From Fulvimarina sp. (GTDB taxonomy: Bacteria; Pseudomonadota; Alphaproteobacteria; Rhizobiales; Rhizobiaceae): a DNA stretch of 64,000 nt. Each line of letters starts with the position of its first letter. Position 1 is the stretch's first letter. The notes under the pieces are model-generated. The model worked only from the letters and a program-made list of their open reading frames with translations, ran no database searches and was not told the origin of the DNA. The stretch is taken from contig PACL01000059.1 in the NCBI GenBank assembly GCA_002700095.1, positions 160,250-224,249 on the forward strand. The letters are read 5' to 3'. Below are positions 17,774 through 27,194 of this stretch, one piece after another. Made by a program: the position numbers and the translations under genes.

Positions 17774-17802
17774 TTGCCAAGTCCGCGAGATTGCGGTATG
17801 GC
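17774..17802 (+). promoter_or_regulatory. Sigma-70-type promoter candidate for rpsB-tsf
   Basis: TTGCCA (17774-17779), 17-base spacer, TATGGC (17797-17802). Spacing is ideal and the -35 box is close to consensus. It lies about 135 bases before rpsB, leaving room for a leader in which ribosomal protein S2 autoregulation is known to act in other bacteria. Confidence 0.5.
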
Positions 17803-17936
17803 GCCCCCCATTCCACACACGGAAACCGGGTTGGATCGACTGGCGCCTGTAGCTCCGGTCCGTTCCCGCCCACCGGTGGCGGCATTCGTGTCGCTTCTTT
17901 CCGTGGAGGCATAACCGGTCAAAGGACGATCACGAT

Positions 17937-18767
17937 ATGGCTCTGCCAGACTACTCCATGCGTCAGCTCCTCGAAGCGGGCGTCCACTTCGGTCACCAGA
18001 CCCACCGCTGGAACCCGAAGATGGCGCCGTACATCTTCGGTGCGCGCAACAACATCCACATTCTCGATCTCGCCCAGACGGTGCCGCTCCTGCACCGGGC
18101 GCTGCTCGCTGTCTCCGACACGGTCGCCCGCGGCGGCCGCGTGCTGTTCGTCGGCACCAAGCGCCAGGCGTCCGATCTCGTCGCCGACGCTGCCCAGCGC
18201 TCGGCCCAGTACTACGTCAACTCCCGCTGGCTCGGCGGCATGCTGACCAACTGGAAGACCATTTCGGCGTCGATCCAGCGTCTGCGCAAGCTCGACGAGA
18301 TGCTCGCCGGCGGCGAGGCCCAGGCCTTCACCAAGAAGGAGCGCCTGACGCTGACCCGCGAGCGCGACAAGCTCGACCGGGCCCTCGGCGGTATCCGCGA
18401 CATGGGCGGCGTGCCGGACATGATCTTCGTCATCGACACCAACAAGGAGTCGATCGCGATCGAGGAGGCCAAGCGCCTGCACATCCCGATCGTCGCGGTG
18501 GTCGATTCGAACTGCGATCCGGTGCCGATCGACTACCCGATCCCGGGCAATGACGACGCTGCCCGCGCGATCTCGCTCTACTGCGACCTGATCGCCCGCG
18601 CCGCCGTCGACGGCATCGCCCGCCAGCAGGGCGACATGGGCGTCGACATCGGCGCGATGGAAGACGCCCCCGTCGAAGAGCTGCCGGAAGACGCCGCGGT
18701 CGGCGGTGCGTCGGCCGGCGAAGCGGCCGAACTGGCCGACAGCGCGACGGGCCAGGCGGCCGGCTGA
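17937..18767 (+). CDS. rpsB: 30S ribosomal protein S2
   Basis: 276 aa. Classic S2 sequence: [90 protein letters not shown] and [14 protein letters not shown]. About 30 extra Ala/Glu-rich residues form a C-terminal tail beyond the usual 240-255. It is first in the rpsB-tsf transcript. Confidence 0.98.
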   Translation: MALPDYSMRQLLEAGVHFGHQTHRWNPKMAPYIFGARNNIHILDLAQTVPLLHRALLAVSDTVARGGRVLFVGTKRQASDLVADAAQRSAQYYVNSRWLGGMLTNWKTISASIQRLRKLDEMLAGGEAQAFTKKERLTLTRERDKLDRALGGIRDMGGVPDMIFVIDTNKESIAIEEAKRLHIPIVAVVDSNCDPVPIDYPIPGNDDAARAISLYCDLIARAAVDGIARQQGDMGVDIGAMEDAPVEELPEDAAVGGASAGEAAELADSATGQAAG

Positions 18768-18913
18768 TCCCGCCTTCCGGGGCTTTCGGAGCGAGGGCGG
18801 CCGATCCGCCCTCGATCCGATCCCCGATCGAGCGTGTAATCATCGCGTCACATTTGCGGCGCACCCGTTCCCAAAGAGCCGGTGCGCCAAATCATTTCCG
18901 AGGAAGGCTGAAG

Positions 18914-19840
18914 ATGGCAATTTCCGCTTCGATGGTGAAGGACCTGCGCGAGAAGACCGGCGCAGGCATGATGGACTGCAAGACCGCTCTCGCCGAGACG
19001 AACGGCGACATGGAGGCGGCGATCGACTGGCTGCGCACCAAGGGCATCGCCAAGGCCGACAAGAAGTCCGGGCGCACCGCCGCCGAGGGCCTGATCGGCG
19101 CGGCCGCCGAGGGCAACAAGGCCGTGGTCGTCGAGGTCAATTCCGAGACCGACTTCGTCGCCCGCAACGAGGCCTTCCAGACCCTCGTGCGCGGCATCGC
19201 GACCGTCGCTCTCGCCACCGACGGCAGCGTCGAAGCGGTTGCTTCGGCGACCTATCCGGCCTCCGGCAAGCCCGTCTCCGACACGATCCGCGATGCGATC
19301 GCCACGATCGGCGAGAACATGAGCCTGCGCCGCGCCGCGATGCTGCAGGTCTCCGACGGCGTCGTCGCGACCTACATCCACAACCAGGTCGCCGACGGCC
19401 TCGGCAAGCTGGGCGTCCTCGTCGCGATCGAATCGACGGGCGACAAGGCCAAGCTCGCCGCCTTCGGCCGCCAGGTGGCGATGCATGTCGCCGCCACCAA
19501 TCCGCTGGCGCTGAATGCCGAGGAGATCGATCCGACAGTCGTCGAGCGCGAGAAGGCGATCTTCTCCGAGCAGGCGCGGGCGTCGGGCAAGCCCGAGGCC
19601 ATCATCGAGAAGATGGTCGAGGGCCGGCTGCGCAAGTTCTACGAGGAGGTCGTCCTCCTCAAGCAGAACTTCGTGATCAATCCCGATCTGACCGTCGAGA
19701 AGGCCCTGGCCGAGGCCGAGGCCGAGATCGGCGCCCCGGCGAAGATCACCGCCTTCGTCCGCTTTGCCCTCGGCGAGGGCATCGAGCGCGAGGAGAGCGA
19801 TTTCGCCGCCGAGGTCGCCGCGGCTGCCGGCAAGAAGTAA
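18914..19840 (+). CDS. tsf: Translation elongation factor Ts
   Basis: 308-aa nucleotide exchange factor for EF-Tu. The N-terminal module [20 protein letters not shown] and [16 protein letters not shown] are diagnostic; the core carries [18 protein letters not shown] and [14 protein letters not shown] 18914 follows GAGGAAGG and fits the family start; the in-frame upstream extension is not conserved. It lies 146 bases after rpsB and is followed by an intrinsic terminator. Confidence 0.98.
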   Translation: MAISASMVKDLREKTGAGMMDCKTALAETNGDMEAAIDWLRTKGIAKADKKSGRTAAEGLIGAAAEGNKAVVVEVNSETDFVARNEAFQTLVRGIATVALATDGSVEAVASATYPASGKPVSDTIRDAIATIGENMSLRRAAMLQVSDGVVATYIHNQVADGLGKLGVLVAIESTGDKAKLAAFGRQVAMHVAATNPLALNAEEIDPTVVEREKAIFSEQARASGKPEAIIEKMVEGRLRKFYEEVVLLKQNFVINPDLTVEKALAEAEAEIGAPAKITAFVRFALGEGIEREESDFAAEVAAAAGKK

Positions 19841-19910
19841 TCCTGCTTGCGCCGGGCGTCTTCGCAAACGCCCGGCCGGCAGTTCGATCGCTTTGACGAT
19901 CCCATTGATC

Positions 19911-19944
19911 GGGCGCTCGCTTCACAAGCGGGCGCCCTTATTGT
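19911..19944 (+). terminator. Intrinsic terminator of rpsB-tsf
   Basis: GGGCGCTCGCTT (19911-19922), loop CAC, AAGCGGGCGCCC (19926-19937), one wobble pair in a 12-bp stem, then TTATTGT. Confidence 0.7.
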
Positions 19945-20078
19945 ATCGGCTGGCGCAAGCGGCAAGGCGCGAAGCGCTTCGCGGGTGAGGTCTCGGCGGC
20001 GCGGCGAGGTTGTCCCTGCGCCGAAGGGCGAAGGAAATAAGCCGGCCGACCGGCGCATGATGCGCGCCGTGCCCGGAC

Positions 20079-20123
20079 TGATACCTGTGCCCCGGGAGAC
20101 GAACTCCCGGGGCACAGGTATCA
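20079..20123. repeat. 20-bp perfect hairpin, 5-base loop
   Basis: The left arm begins TGATACCTGTGCC and the right arm ends GGCACAGGTATCA; the arms (20079-20098 and 20104-20123) are exact reverse complements around the loop ACGAA. No T-run follows. It sits 76 bases before pyrH. Either an intergenic palindromic repeat or a leader structure acting on pyrH. Confidence 0.75.
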
Positions 20124-20199
20124 AGCCCGTGTGGCGATTGAGCATGAACCCCTCGGCATCGGTCGAAGACCGGGCCGACGGTATGAGACAGGAAATCAG

Positions 20200-20919
20200 A
20201 TGGCCTCGGAAATCCGCTACCGCCGCGTCTTGCTGAAGGTGTCCGGCGAAGCGCTCATGGGGGAGCAGGGCTTCGGCATCGACGTCGCGGTGGTCGACCG
20301 GATCGCCTCCGACATCGCCGAGGCGCGGGCCCTGGGCGTCGAGATCTCCATCGTGATCGGCGGCGGCAACATCTTCCGCGGCGTCGCGGTCGCCTCCAAG
20401 GGAGGCGACCGGGTGACCGGCGACCACATGGGTATGCTCGGCACCGTCATCAACGCTCTGGCGCTCCGGACATCGCTCACCAAGATGGGCATCGACGCGA
20501 TCGTGCTCTCGGCCATCGCCATGCCGGAGATCTGCGAGAATTTCACCCAGCGCGCCGCGCTCGCCCACCAGGCGGCCGGCCGGGTCGTAATCTTCGCAGG
20601 CGGCACCGGCAACCCGTTCTTCACCACCGATTCCGCCGGCGCCCTCAGGGCGGCCGAGATGGGCGCCGCAGCACTGTTCAAGGGCACCCAGGTCGACGGC
20701 ATTTATTCCGCCGATCCGAAATACGTGCCGGATGCCGAGCGATACGACCAGCTGACCCATGCAGAGGTGCTGGGGCGCGGGCTCGCCGTCATGGACGTGG
20801 CGGCCGTCGCGCTCGCCCGCGAGAACCACATTCCGATCGTCGTCTTCTCGATCCACCAGAAGGGCGAGTTCGCCAAAATTCTCGCCGGCGCCGGCCGCGC
20901 GACGATCGTCTCGGATTGA
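20200..20919 (+). CDS. pyrH: UMP kinase
   Basis: 239-aa bacterial UMP kinase (amino acid kinase fold), converting UMP to UDP for RNA, peptidoglycan and glycolipid precursors. Motifs: RVLLKVSGEALMG, IVIGGGNIFRG, VTGDHMGMLGTVINALAL, VIFAGGTGNPFFTTDSAGAL, FKGTQVDGIYSADPK. ATG 20200 follows an AGGAAA ribosome site and gives the family N-terminus ASEIRYRRVLLK. It heads the long run pyrH to lpxB. Confidence 0.98.
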   Translation: MASEIRYRRVLLKVSGEALMGEQGFGIDVAVVDRIASDIAEARALGVEISIVIGGGNIFRGVAVASKGGDRVTGDHMGMLGTVINALALRTSLTKMGIDAIVLSAIAMPEICENFTQRAALAHQAAGRVVIFAGGTGNPFFTTDSAGALRAAEMGAAALFKGTQVDGIYSADPKYVPDAERYDQLTHAEVLGRGLAVMDVAAVALARENHIPIVVFSIHQKGEFAKILAGAGRATIVSD

Positions 20920-20964
20920 AGTGCTCCCCCATACCCGCAAGGATTTCAGAGAAGGACCCGCATC

Positions 20965-21522
20965 ATGGCCGATTTCGACCTCAATGAACTGAAGCGCCGC
21001 ATGGAAGGCGCCGTGAACAGCCTGAAGAGCGATCTCGCGGGCCTGCGCACCGGACGCGCCTCGGCCAACCTCCTCGATCCGATCACCGTCGAGGCCTATG
21101 GCTCGCAGATGCCGCTGAACCAAGTGGCGAACGTCACCGTGCCGGAGCCGCGGATGGTGGCGGTGACGGTCTGGGACAAGCAGATGGTGGGCAAGGTGGA
21201 GCGGGCGATCCGCGAGAGCAGCCTTGGCCTCAACCCGATCACCGACGGCACGACCCTGCGCATCCCGCTGCCGGAGCTGAACGAGGAGCGCCGCCGGGAA
21301 CTCGTCAAGGTCGCCCATCAATACAGCGAGAGCGCCAAGGTCGCGGTCCGCCACGTGCGCCGCGACGGCATGGATAAGCTGAAGAAGGCCGAGAAGGCCG
21401 GCGACATCGGCCAGGACGAGAGCCGCCAGCAGTCGGAGAAGGTCCAGAAGATGACCGACGACACGATCGCGGAAATCGACAAATTGCTTTCCGGCAAGGA
21501 AGGCGAAATCATGCAGGTGTAA
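20965..21522 (+). CDS. frr: Ribosome recycling factor
   Basis: 185 aa, exact family length. Sequence [21 protein letters not shown], the loop [36 protein letters not shown] and the long C-terminal helix with [13 protein letters not shown]. It splits post-termination ribosomes with EF-G. It follows pyrH by 45 bases with a GAGAAGGA ribosome site. Confidence 0.98.
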   Translation: MADFDLNELKRRMEGAVNSLKSDLAGLRTGRASANLLDPITVEAYGSQMPLNQVANVTVPEPRMVAVTVWDKQMVGKVERAIRESSLGLNPITDGTTLRIPLPELNEERRRELVKVAHQYSESAKVAVRHVRRDGMDKLKKAEKAGDIGQDESRQQSEKVQKMTDDTIAEIDKLLSGKEGEIMQV

Positions 21523-21581
21523 GGACATCTGATCGTCGGCGCGTCGCGTCGGCAGGCCAATCGCAGGGAAGGGCGAGGACA

Positions 21582-22298
21582 GTGCGGCATCCCCGACATG
21601 TCGCCATCATCATGGATGGCAACGGACGCTGGGCGCGGGCGCGCGGCCTGCCACGCAGCATGGGCCATCGCCGCGGGGTGGAGGCGGTGCGTGCGGCCGT
21701 GCGCGCCGCCGGCGAGATCGGCATCGAGTACCTCACCCTGTTCGCGTTTTCCTCGGAGAACTGGCGGCGTCCGAAGGACGAGGTCGAGGAGCTGCTCGGG
21801 CTGCTCCGGCACTTCATCCGCCGCGACCTCGCCGATCTCCACAAGGAGGGCGTCAGGGTGCGGGTGATCGGTGCGCGGGACGATCTGTCGGCCGACATCC
21901 GCTCGCTGCTCGAGGAGGCCGAGAACCTGACCAAGGACAACGGCCGCCAGACCCTCGTCATCGCCTTCAACTACGGCGCCCGCGACGAGGTGGCGAGGGC
22001 GGTGCGGCGGATTGCCGAGAAGTTCGCCGCCGGCGAAGTCACCCTCGACGCACTGACCGCCGACTATCTCGGCGAACACATGGACACCGCCGGCATCCCC
22101 GACCCGGACCTCATCATCCGCACCAGCGGCGAACTGAGGCTGTCGAACTTCCTGCTCTGGCAGGCCGCCTATTCCGAATTCGTCTTCCTGCCGTGCCTGT
22201 GGCCGGACTTCGACCGCAAGGCGTTCGAGGACGCCATTGCCGAGTATGCCAGCCGCGACCGCCGCTTCGGAGGATTGTCGCGGGAAATTGCTTCCTGA
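21582..22298 (+). CDS. uppS: Di-trans,poly-cis-undecaprenyl diphosphate synthase (UppS)
   Basis: 238-aa cis-prenyltransferase making the C55 lipid carrier. Motifs: [13 protein letters not shown] (catalytic D12), [26 protein letters not shown], and the C-terminal [21 protein letters not shown]. It begins at GTG 21582. The next gene, cdsA, starts five bases after its stop. Confidence 0.96.
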   Translation: MRHPRHVAIIMDGNGRWARARGLPRSMGHRRGVEAVRAAVRAAGEIGIEYLTLFAFSSENWRRPKDEVEELLGLLRHFIRRDLADLHKEGVRVRVIGARDDLSADIRSLLEEAENLTKDNGRQTLVIAFNYGARDEVARAVRRIAEKFAAGEVTLDALTADYLGEHMDTAGIPDPDLIIRTSGELRLSNFLLWQAAYSEFVFLPCLWPDFDRKAFEDAIAEYASRDRRFGGLSREIAS

Positions 22299-22302
22299 CG
22301 AG

Positions 22303-23154
22303 ATGGGGCTCGGCGTCAGACGTTTCTTCACCGAGGGAAGCTGGAGCGACCTGCGCTCCCGGTTGATCTCCGCCATCGTGCTCGGGGTTCTGGTCCTGCT
22401 GCTGGTGTTCGCCGGCGGCTGGTGGTTCCGGATCCTGTGCTGCGCGACCGGCTTCATCGTCTTCGACGAATGGACGAGAATCACCCGGGCGAGTCGGCTG
22501 CGGCCGCATTTCTCCTTCGGGCGGCGGGTCTTCTACCTATCGCTCATCCTCTTCGCCTGCGGCTTCGATGCCGCCGCCCTGGCGGTGTTCTTTGCCGGCA
22601 CGGGGTTTCTCGCCTTCATCGACCGCAGCGAGCGCAAGGCCGACTGGCTCGTCGGCGGGCTTTTCTATGCAGGGGCAGCAACCTTTCCGCCGGCGCTCCT
22701 GCGCGGCGACGACCTGCCCGGGCTCCTGACCATCGGCTTCCTCGTTACCGTCGTGTGGTCGACCGACATCTTCGCCTATTTCACCGGCCGTTCTCTGGGC
22801 GGCCCGAAACTCCTGCCGATGGTCTCGCCGAAGAAGACCATGTCGGGGGCGCTGGGCGGCCTTGTCGCGGCCATCGCCCTCGGCTCGCTCTTCGCCTATG
22901 GTGCCGGGAACGTCGCCGGTCCGCTGATCGTCGTCCTGGCGGCCGTCCTGTCGGTTGCAGGGCAGGCGGGCGATCTCTACGAATCCTGGATCAAGCGCCG
23001 CTTCGGGGTGAAGGATTCCGGCCGTCTCATCCCCGGTCACGGGGGGCTGATGGATCGCATCGACGCCCTGATCGTGGCGACCACCGTCGCCTGGCTGGTG
23101 GGGATGTTCGTCGCCGGTTTCGGGACACCGGCAGCGGGGCTGTTTCCGATCTGA
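22303..23154 (+). CDS. cdsA: Phosphatidate cytidylyltransferase
   Basis: 283-aa membrane enzyme making CDP-diacylglycerol from phosphatidate and CTP. About seven to eight helices; the CDP-synthase signature is YESWIKRRFGVKDSGRLIPG followed by HGGLMDRID. ATG 22303 was chosen to give the usual short cytoplasmic N-terminus before the first helix (LISAIVLGVLVLLLVF). In many proteobacteria dxr would follow; here the next gene is rseP after 194 bases. Confidence 0.95.
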   Translation: MGLGVRRFFTEGSWSDLRSRLISAIVLGVLVLLLVFAGGWWFRILCCATGFIVFDEWTRITRASRLRPHFSFGRRVFYLSLILFACGFDAAALAVFFAGTGFLAFIDRSERKADWLVGGLFYAGAATFPPALLRGDDLPGLLTIGFLVTVVWSTDIFAYFTGRSLGGPKLLPMVSPKKTMSGALGGLVAAIALGSLFAYGAGNVAGPLIVVLAAVLSVAGQAGDLYESWIKRRFGVKDSGRLIPGHGGLMDRIDALIVATTVAWLVGMFVAGFGTPAAGLFPI

Positions 23155-23176
23155 GTCGCTTTTCGACCGGATCGCT

Positions 23177-23205
23177 CGCACCGGCCCGGGTCTCGCGCCG
23201 GTGCG
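23177..23205. repeat. Hairpin between cdsA and rseP
   Basis: CGCACCGGC (23177-23185) and GCCGGTGCG (23197-23205), 11-base loop, no T-run. It lies where dxr is found in other proteobacteria. Confidence 0.4.
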
Positions 23206-23348
23206 CGATCGACCAGACCTGAGGCCCGACATCCCGGAGGGATCAACCGGACTTCGCACGAGGCGGCGACCGAGGCCATTTGCGGCACCGTTCGCCGCTG
23301 CTATAGAATTCGGCAGGCAGCCCTGCCGCCACGAAGGAGAGACGAGCG

Positions 23349-24488
23349 ATGGACATCGGAGCGATCACCTCCGGCCTTTGGAGCAACGGCCTGATCTACA
23401 TCGTGCCGTTCCTGTTCGTCCTGACGATCATCGTCTTCTTCCACGAACTCGGCCACTTCCTGATCGGCCGCCTGTGCGGCATCAAGGCGCTGACCTTCTC
23501 GGTCGGCTTCGGCCCCGAGCTGATCGGCTTCACCGACCGCCAGGGGACGCGCTGGAAGCTCGCCGCCATTCCGCTCGGCGGCTACGTCAAGTTCCTCGGC
23601 GACGAGAATGCGGCATCGGTGCCCGACCGCGAGGGTGTCTCCTCGATGAGCGACGCCGAGCGGCGGCATGCCTTCCCGGCGGCGAGCGTCGGGCGCCGCG
23701 CCGCGACGGTGGCGGCAGGACCGATCGCCAACTTCATCCTCTCCATCGTCATCTTCGCCGCGGTGGTCTTTTTCAGCGGCCGGGTCGTCGGCGACCCGGT
23801 GGTCTCCGGCGTCGAGCCGGATTCGCCCGCCATGGCGGCCGGCTTCGAGCCCGGCGACCGGGTGCTCTCCGCCGACGGCGAGGCGATCGGCTACTTCTCC
23901 GACCTGCAGCGCCACGTCGCCGCGGTGGGCGAGAGCCCGATCACCTTCGAGGTGGAGCGCGGCGGCCGCACGGTCGAGCTGACGGTGACGCCGCGGATCG
24001 AGGCGCGCGAGGACGAGTTCGGCAACAGCTTCACCATGCCTGTGGTGGGCCTGCGGGCCGACAATGCCAATGGCGGCTTCCGGGTCGAGGAACTCGGCCC
24101 CGTCGAGGCGCTGCAATACGGCGTCTCTCAGACCTGGTTCGTCGCCAGCCAGACTGTCGGCTTCATCGGCCAGGTGGTCACGGGCCGCCAGAGCGCCGAC
24201 CAGATCGGCGGGCCGATCCGCATCGCCCAGGTGTCGAGCCAGGTCTCGACGATCGGCCTTGGCGCCCTGCTCAACCTGGCGGCGCTCTTGTCGATCTCGA
24301 TCGGCATCCTCAACCTGCTGCCGATTCCGATGCTCGACGGCGGGCACCTGCTGTTCTACGCCTTCGAGGCGGTGCGCGGTCGTCCGCTGAGCGAACGGGT
24401 GCAGGAACTCGGCTTCAAGATCGGTCTCGCTCTCGTCACCATGCTCATGATATTTGCATTCTGGAACGACATTTCCGGTCAGGTGTAG
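23349..24488 (+). CDS. rseP: RIP metalloprotease RseP
   Basis: 379-aa inner-membrane site-2 protease. HELGH (H32, E33, H36) lies in the first helix, a PDZ domain follows (about 130-205, GVEPDSPAMAAGFEPGDRVL), and the C-terminal metal-binding segment is NLLPIPMLDGGHLLFYAFE. A single PDZ domain, as in most alphaproteobacteria; E. coli has two. Role: intramembrane cleavage of anti-sigma factors and signal peptide remnants. It lies directly upstream of bamA. Confidence 0.96.
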   Translation: MDIGAITSGLWSNGLIYIVPFLFVLTIIVFFHELGHFLIGRLCGIKALTFSVGFGPELIGFTDRQGTRWKLAAIPLGGYVKFLGDENAASVPDREGVSSMSDAERRHAFPAASVGRRAATVAAGPIANFILSIVIFAAVVFFSGRVVGDPVVSGVEPDSPAMAAGFEPGDRVLSADGEAIGYFSDLQRHVAAVGESPITFEVERGGRTVELTVTPRIEAREDEFGNSFTMPVVGLRADNANGGFRVEELGPVEALQYGVSQTWFVASQTVGFIGQVVTGRQSADQIGGPIRIAQVSSQVSTIGLGALLNLAALLSISIGILNLLPIPMLDGGHLLFYAFEAVRGRPLSERVQELGFKIGLALVTMLMIFAFWNDISGQV

Positions 24489-24685
24489 GGGCGTCTGGCC
24501 GGCTCCGGGGGGAAAGAATTGGTTAACCATGACGGCATGGTTCGTGACCGCCTTGCAACGGCGTTTCCGATTCCTCAATCCCCAGAGACGAGTTTGCTTG
24601 AACGCCCTACCAAAGCCGGTACAAGGCAGACTCTGGAAATGCACGTCCTGCTCAACGGCAAGAAGACGACAAGGTGGTTGGAACT

Positions 24686-27148
24686 ATGAAGGCTGGAACG
24701 AAAACCCTGCGCGCGGTGGCCGCTATCGCGCTGTCTTCGACCGTCCTCGCCGCCACCACGCTGACCGTGCAGATCGCTGCGACGTCGGCGGCAAGCGCTG
24801 CGGTGGTCAACCGCATCGCGGTGAGCGGTAACAGCCGCGTCGATAGCGAGACGATCCGCGGCTTCATGCAGATCCGGCCCGGGCAGAACGTCACCGACGC
24901 CGACCAGGATGCGGCGGTCCGACGTCTCTATTCGACGGGGCTGTTCTCGAACGTGCGGATCAGCCAGTCCGGCAGCACCCTGAGCGTCCAGGTCGACGAG
25001 AACCAGATCGTCAACCAGGTGCTGTTCCAGGGCAATTCGAAGATCAAGGACGAGCAGCTCACCGCTGCCGTCCAGACCTCGCCGCGCGGACCCTATTCGC
25101 AGACCACCGTCGATGCCGATGTCGAGACTATCAAGCAGGCCTATGTCTCGATCGGCCGCAGCGACGCCGTCGTGACCGCGCAGACCCAGCCGATCGGCCA
25201 GGGCCGCGTCAACGTCATCTACAACATCCAGGAAGGCGACCGCACGAAGATCGCCTCGATCAGCATCGTCGGCAACAACGCCTTTTCCGATGGCCGCCTG
25301 AAGCAGGTGATCTCGCTGCGCGAGACCGGCATCCTCAGCTTCATCCAGCGCGACGACGTCTACGATCCGGACAAGCTGCAGTCCGATGAAGAGACGATGC
25401 GGCGCTTCTACTACAACCACGGCTATGCCGACTTCCGGATCCTGTCGGCCGTCGCCGAGCTCGATCCCAGCCAGAACTCCTATTTCATCACCTTCACGGT
25501 GGACGAGGGCGAGCGCTACACCTTCGGCGACGTCAAGATCGACTCAACCATCGAGGGCATCGATACCCAGACCCTCTATGACGAGCTCGATACCGCTCCC
25601 GGCGACGTCTACAGCGCCAAGGAGGTCGAGAACTCCCTCGTCAACATGACCAACGCGCTGGCCAACAAGGGCTTCGCCTTCGCCCAGGTGACGCCCCGCG
25701 GCGACCGCGACTTCACCAACCATACCATTGCCATCGACTATGTGATCGACCAGGGCCCGCGCGCCTATGTCGAGCGCATCGAGATCCGCGGCAACACCAA
25801 GACCCGCGACTATGTCATCCGCCGCGAGTTCGACATCTCCGAGGGCGACGCCTTCAACCAGGTGCTGGTGCAGCGCGCCAAGCAGCGCCTGGAGGACCTG
25901 AAATACTTCAACACCGTGAAGATCTCCACGGCGCCGGGCTCCGAGCCTGATCGGGTGATCGTCATCGTCGACGTGTCGGAAAAGGCCACCGGCGAGATTT
26001 CGGTCGGCGGCGGCTACACTACCAGCGGCGATTCTTCCGGACCCGTCGCCGAAGTCGGCATCCAGGAGCGCAACTTCCTCGGACGCGGCCAGTTCATCAA
26101 GGTTTCTGCGGGCCTCGGCACCAACAGTCGCAGCTACAACCTCTCCTTCACCGAGCCGTATTTCCTCGGGCAGCGCCTCGCCGCGGGCTTCGACGTCTAC
26201 CATACCGAGACATCGACGGACGATTACGACGTGACCCGGACTGGCGGCGACGTGCGGCTCTCGGCTCCGATTACCGATCACCTGACGACGACGTTGGCCT
26301 ACAACATCAAGAGCGAGAGTTACGGCGACAACACCGGGCGGACGGTCGACAATCCGACCTATGATCCGACCCAGCCGATCAGTGCGACCAATCCGGAGAC
26401 GATCGACAGCACTTGCGGATCGCCGAACCCGCTAGGCAATCTGGTGGACGATGGCGGTAATCTCATTGCCGCGCCGTCCTTCACCGACTCGCCGATCATC
26501 AACGAGGCGATCTGCCAGGGCGACTACCTGACATCGTCGATCTCCTATCAGTTCACCTACAACACCCTCGACAACAATCAGGATCCGCGCAACGGCTTCA
26601 TCGGCTCGGTCGGCCAGGAATTCGCCGGCCTCGGCGGCGACGCCCGCTTCCTCAAGACCACCGGCAAGGCTTCCTACTTCAATCTCCTCAGCGAAGAGTG
26701 GGATGTGGTCGGGCAGCTGTCCGGTGGTGCCGGCAACGTGACCAAGCTCGGCGACGACCTGCGCGTCTTCGACAACTTCTTCAAGGGACAGGACATCGTC
26801 CGCGGCTTCGACACGCGCGGCATCGGCCCGCGCCAGTACGGCGTCGCCATCGGCGGCGAGAACTACGGTAACGTCTCGGCCGAGGCGACATTCCCGATCC
26901 CCGGCATCAGTCGCGATCTCGGCTTTCGCGGCGCGGTCTTCGCCGATGCCGGATCGCTCTGGGGCAGCGAGTTCGAGGGCGTCGATGGCGTGCAGGGTAC
27001 CGACTTCGCGCTGCGCGCGTCGGCCGGTGTCGGCCTGATCTGGGCCTCGCCCTTCGGTCCGCTGCGCGTCAACTACGCCCACCCGCTGATGAAGGAAGAC
27101 TTCGACGACACCCAGGAATTCTCCTTCGGTTTCTCGTCGCGCTTCTGA
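24686..27148 (+). CDS. bamA: Outer membrane protein assembly factor BamA
   Basis: 820 aa. A signal peptide ends about SAASAA; five POTRA domains follow (first VVNRIAVSGNSRVDSETI; last AYVERIEIRGNTKTRDYVIRR), then the Omp85 barrel from about 430. The barrel has the conserved VRGF-type loop (DIVRGFDTRGIGPRQYG) and ends with the aromatic strand FSFGFSSRF required for outer-membrane targeting. A GTG at 24674 would add four residues; ATG 24686 is preferred. Role: catalytic core of the BAM complex inserting beta-barrel proteins. Confidence 0.96.
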   Translation: MKAGTKTLRAVAAIALSSTVLAATTLTVQIAATSAASAAVVNRIAVSGNSRVDSETIRGFMQIRPGQNVTDADQDAAVRRLYSTGLFSNVRISQSGSTLSVQVDENQIVNQVLFQGNSKIKDEQLTAAVQTSPRGPYSQTTVDADVETIKQAYVSIGRSDAVVTAQTQPIGQGRVNVIYNIQEGDRTKIASISIVGNNAFSDGRLKQVISLRETGILSFIQRDDVYDPDKLQSDEETMRRFYYNHGYADFRILSAVAELDPSQNSYFITFTVDEGERYTFGDVKIDSTIEGIDTQTLYDELDTAPGDVYSAKEVENSLVNMTNALANKGFAFAQVTPRGDRDFTNHTIAIDYVIDQGPRAYVERIEIRGNTKTRDYVIRREFDISEGDAFNQVLVQRAKQRLEDLKYFNTVKISTAPGSEPDRVIVIVDVSEKATGEISVGGGYTTSGDSSGPVAEVGIQERNFLGRGQFIKVSAGLGTNSRSYNLSFTEPYFLGQRLAAGFDVYHTETSTDDYDVTRTGGDVRLSAPITDHLTTTLAYNIKSESYGDNTGRTVDNPTYDPTQPISATNPETIDSTCGSPNPLGNLVDDGGNLIAAPSFTDSPIINEAICQGDYLTSSISYQFTYNTLDNNQDPRNGFIGSVGQEFAGLGGDARFLKTTGKASYFNLLSEEWDVVGQLSGGAGNVTKLGDDLRVFDNFFKGQDIVRGFDTRGIGPRQYGVAIGGENYGNVSAEATFPIPGISRDLGFRGAVFADAGSLWGSEFEGVDGVQGTDFALRASAGVGLIWASPFGPLRVNYAHPLMKEDFDDTQEFSFGFSSRF

Positions 27149-27163
27149 GGCTTCAGGAAAAGG

Positions 27164-27186
27164 GGCGGGGGGCTTGCCTCCCCGCC
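27164..27186 (+). repeat. Stem-loop just before lpxD
   Basis: A 9-bp GC-rich stem (GGCGGGGGG with CCTCCCCGCC, one wobble, 5-base loop) ends eight bases before the lpxD ATG. No T-run. It may separate bamA and lpxD messages or mask the weak lpxD ribosome site. Confidence 0.4.
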
Positions 27187-27194
27187 GGTAACAC

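Larger units (their letters stand above)
19841..20199. other. tsf-pyrH intergenic region with several hairpins
   Basis: 359 bp holding the operon terminator (19911-19942), a GC-rich hairpin right after tsf (GCCGGGCGT/ACGCCCGGC, 19851-19876), two short hairpins around 20041-20070 and a 20-bp perfect hairpin at 20079-20123. The pyrH promoter must lie here but I could not pick a convincing -35/-10 pair. No gene recognised. Confidence 0.6.
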
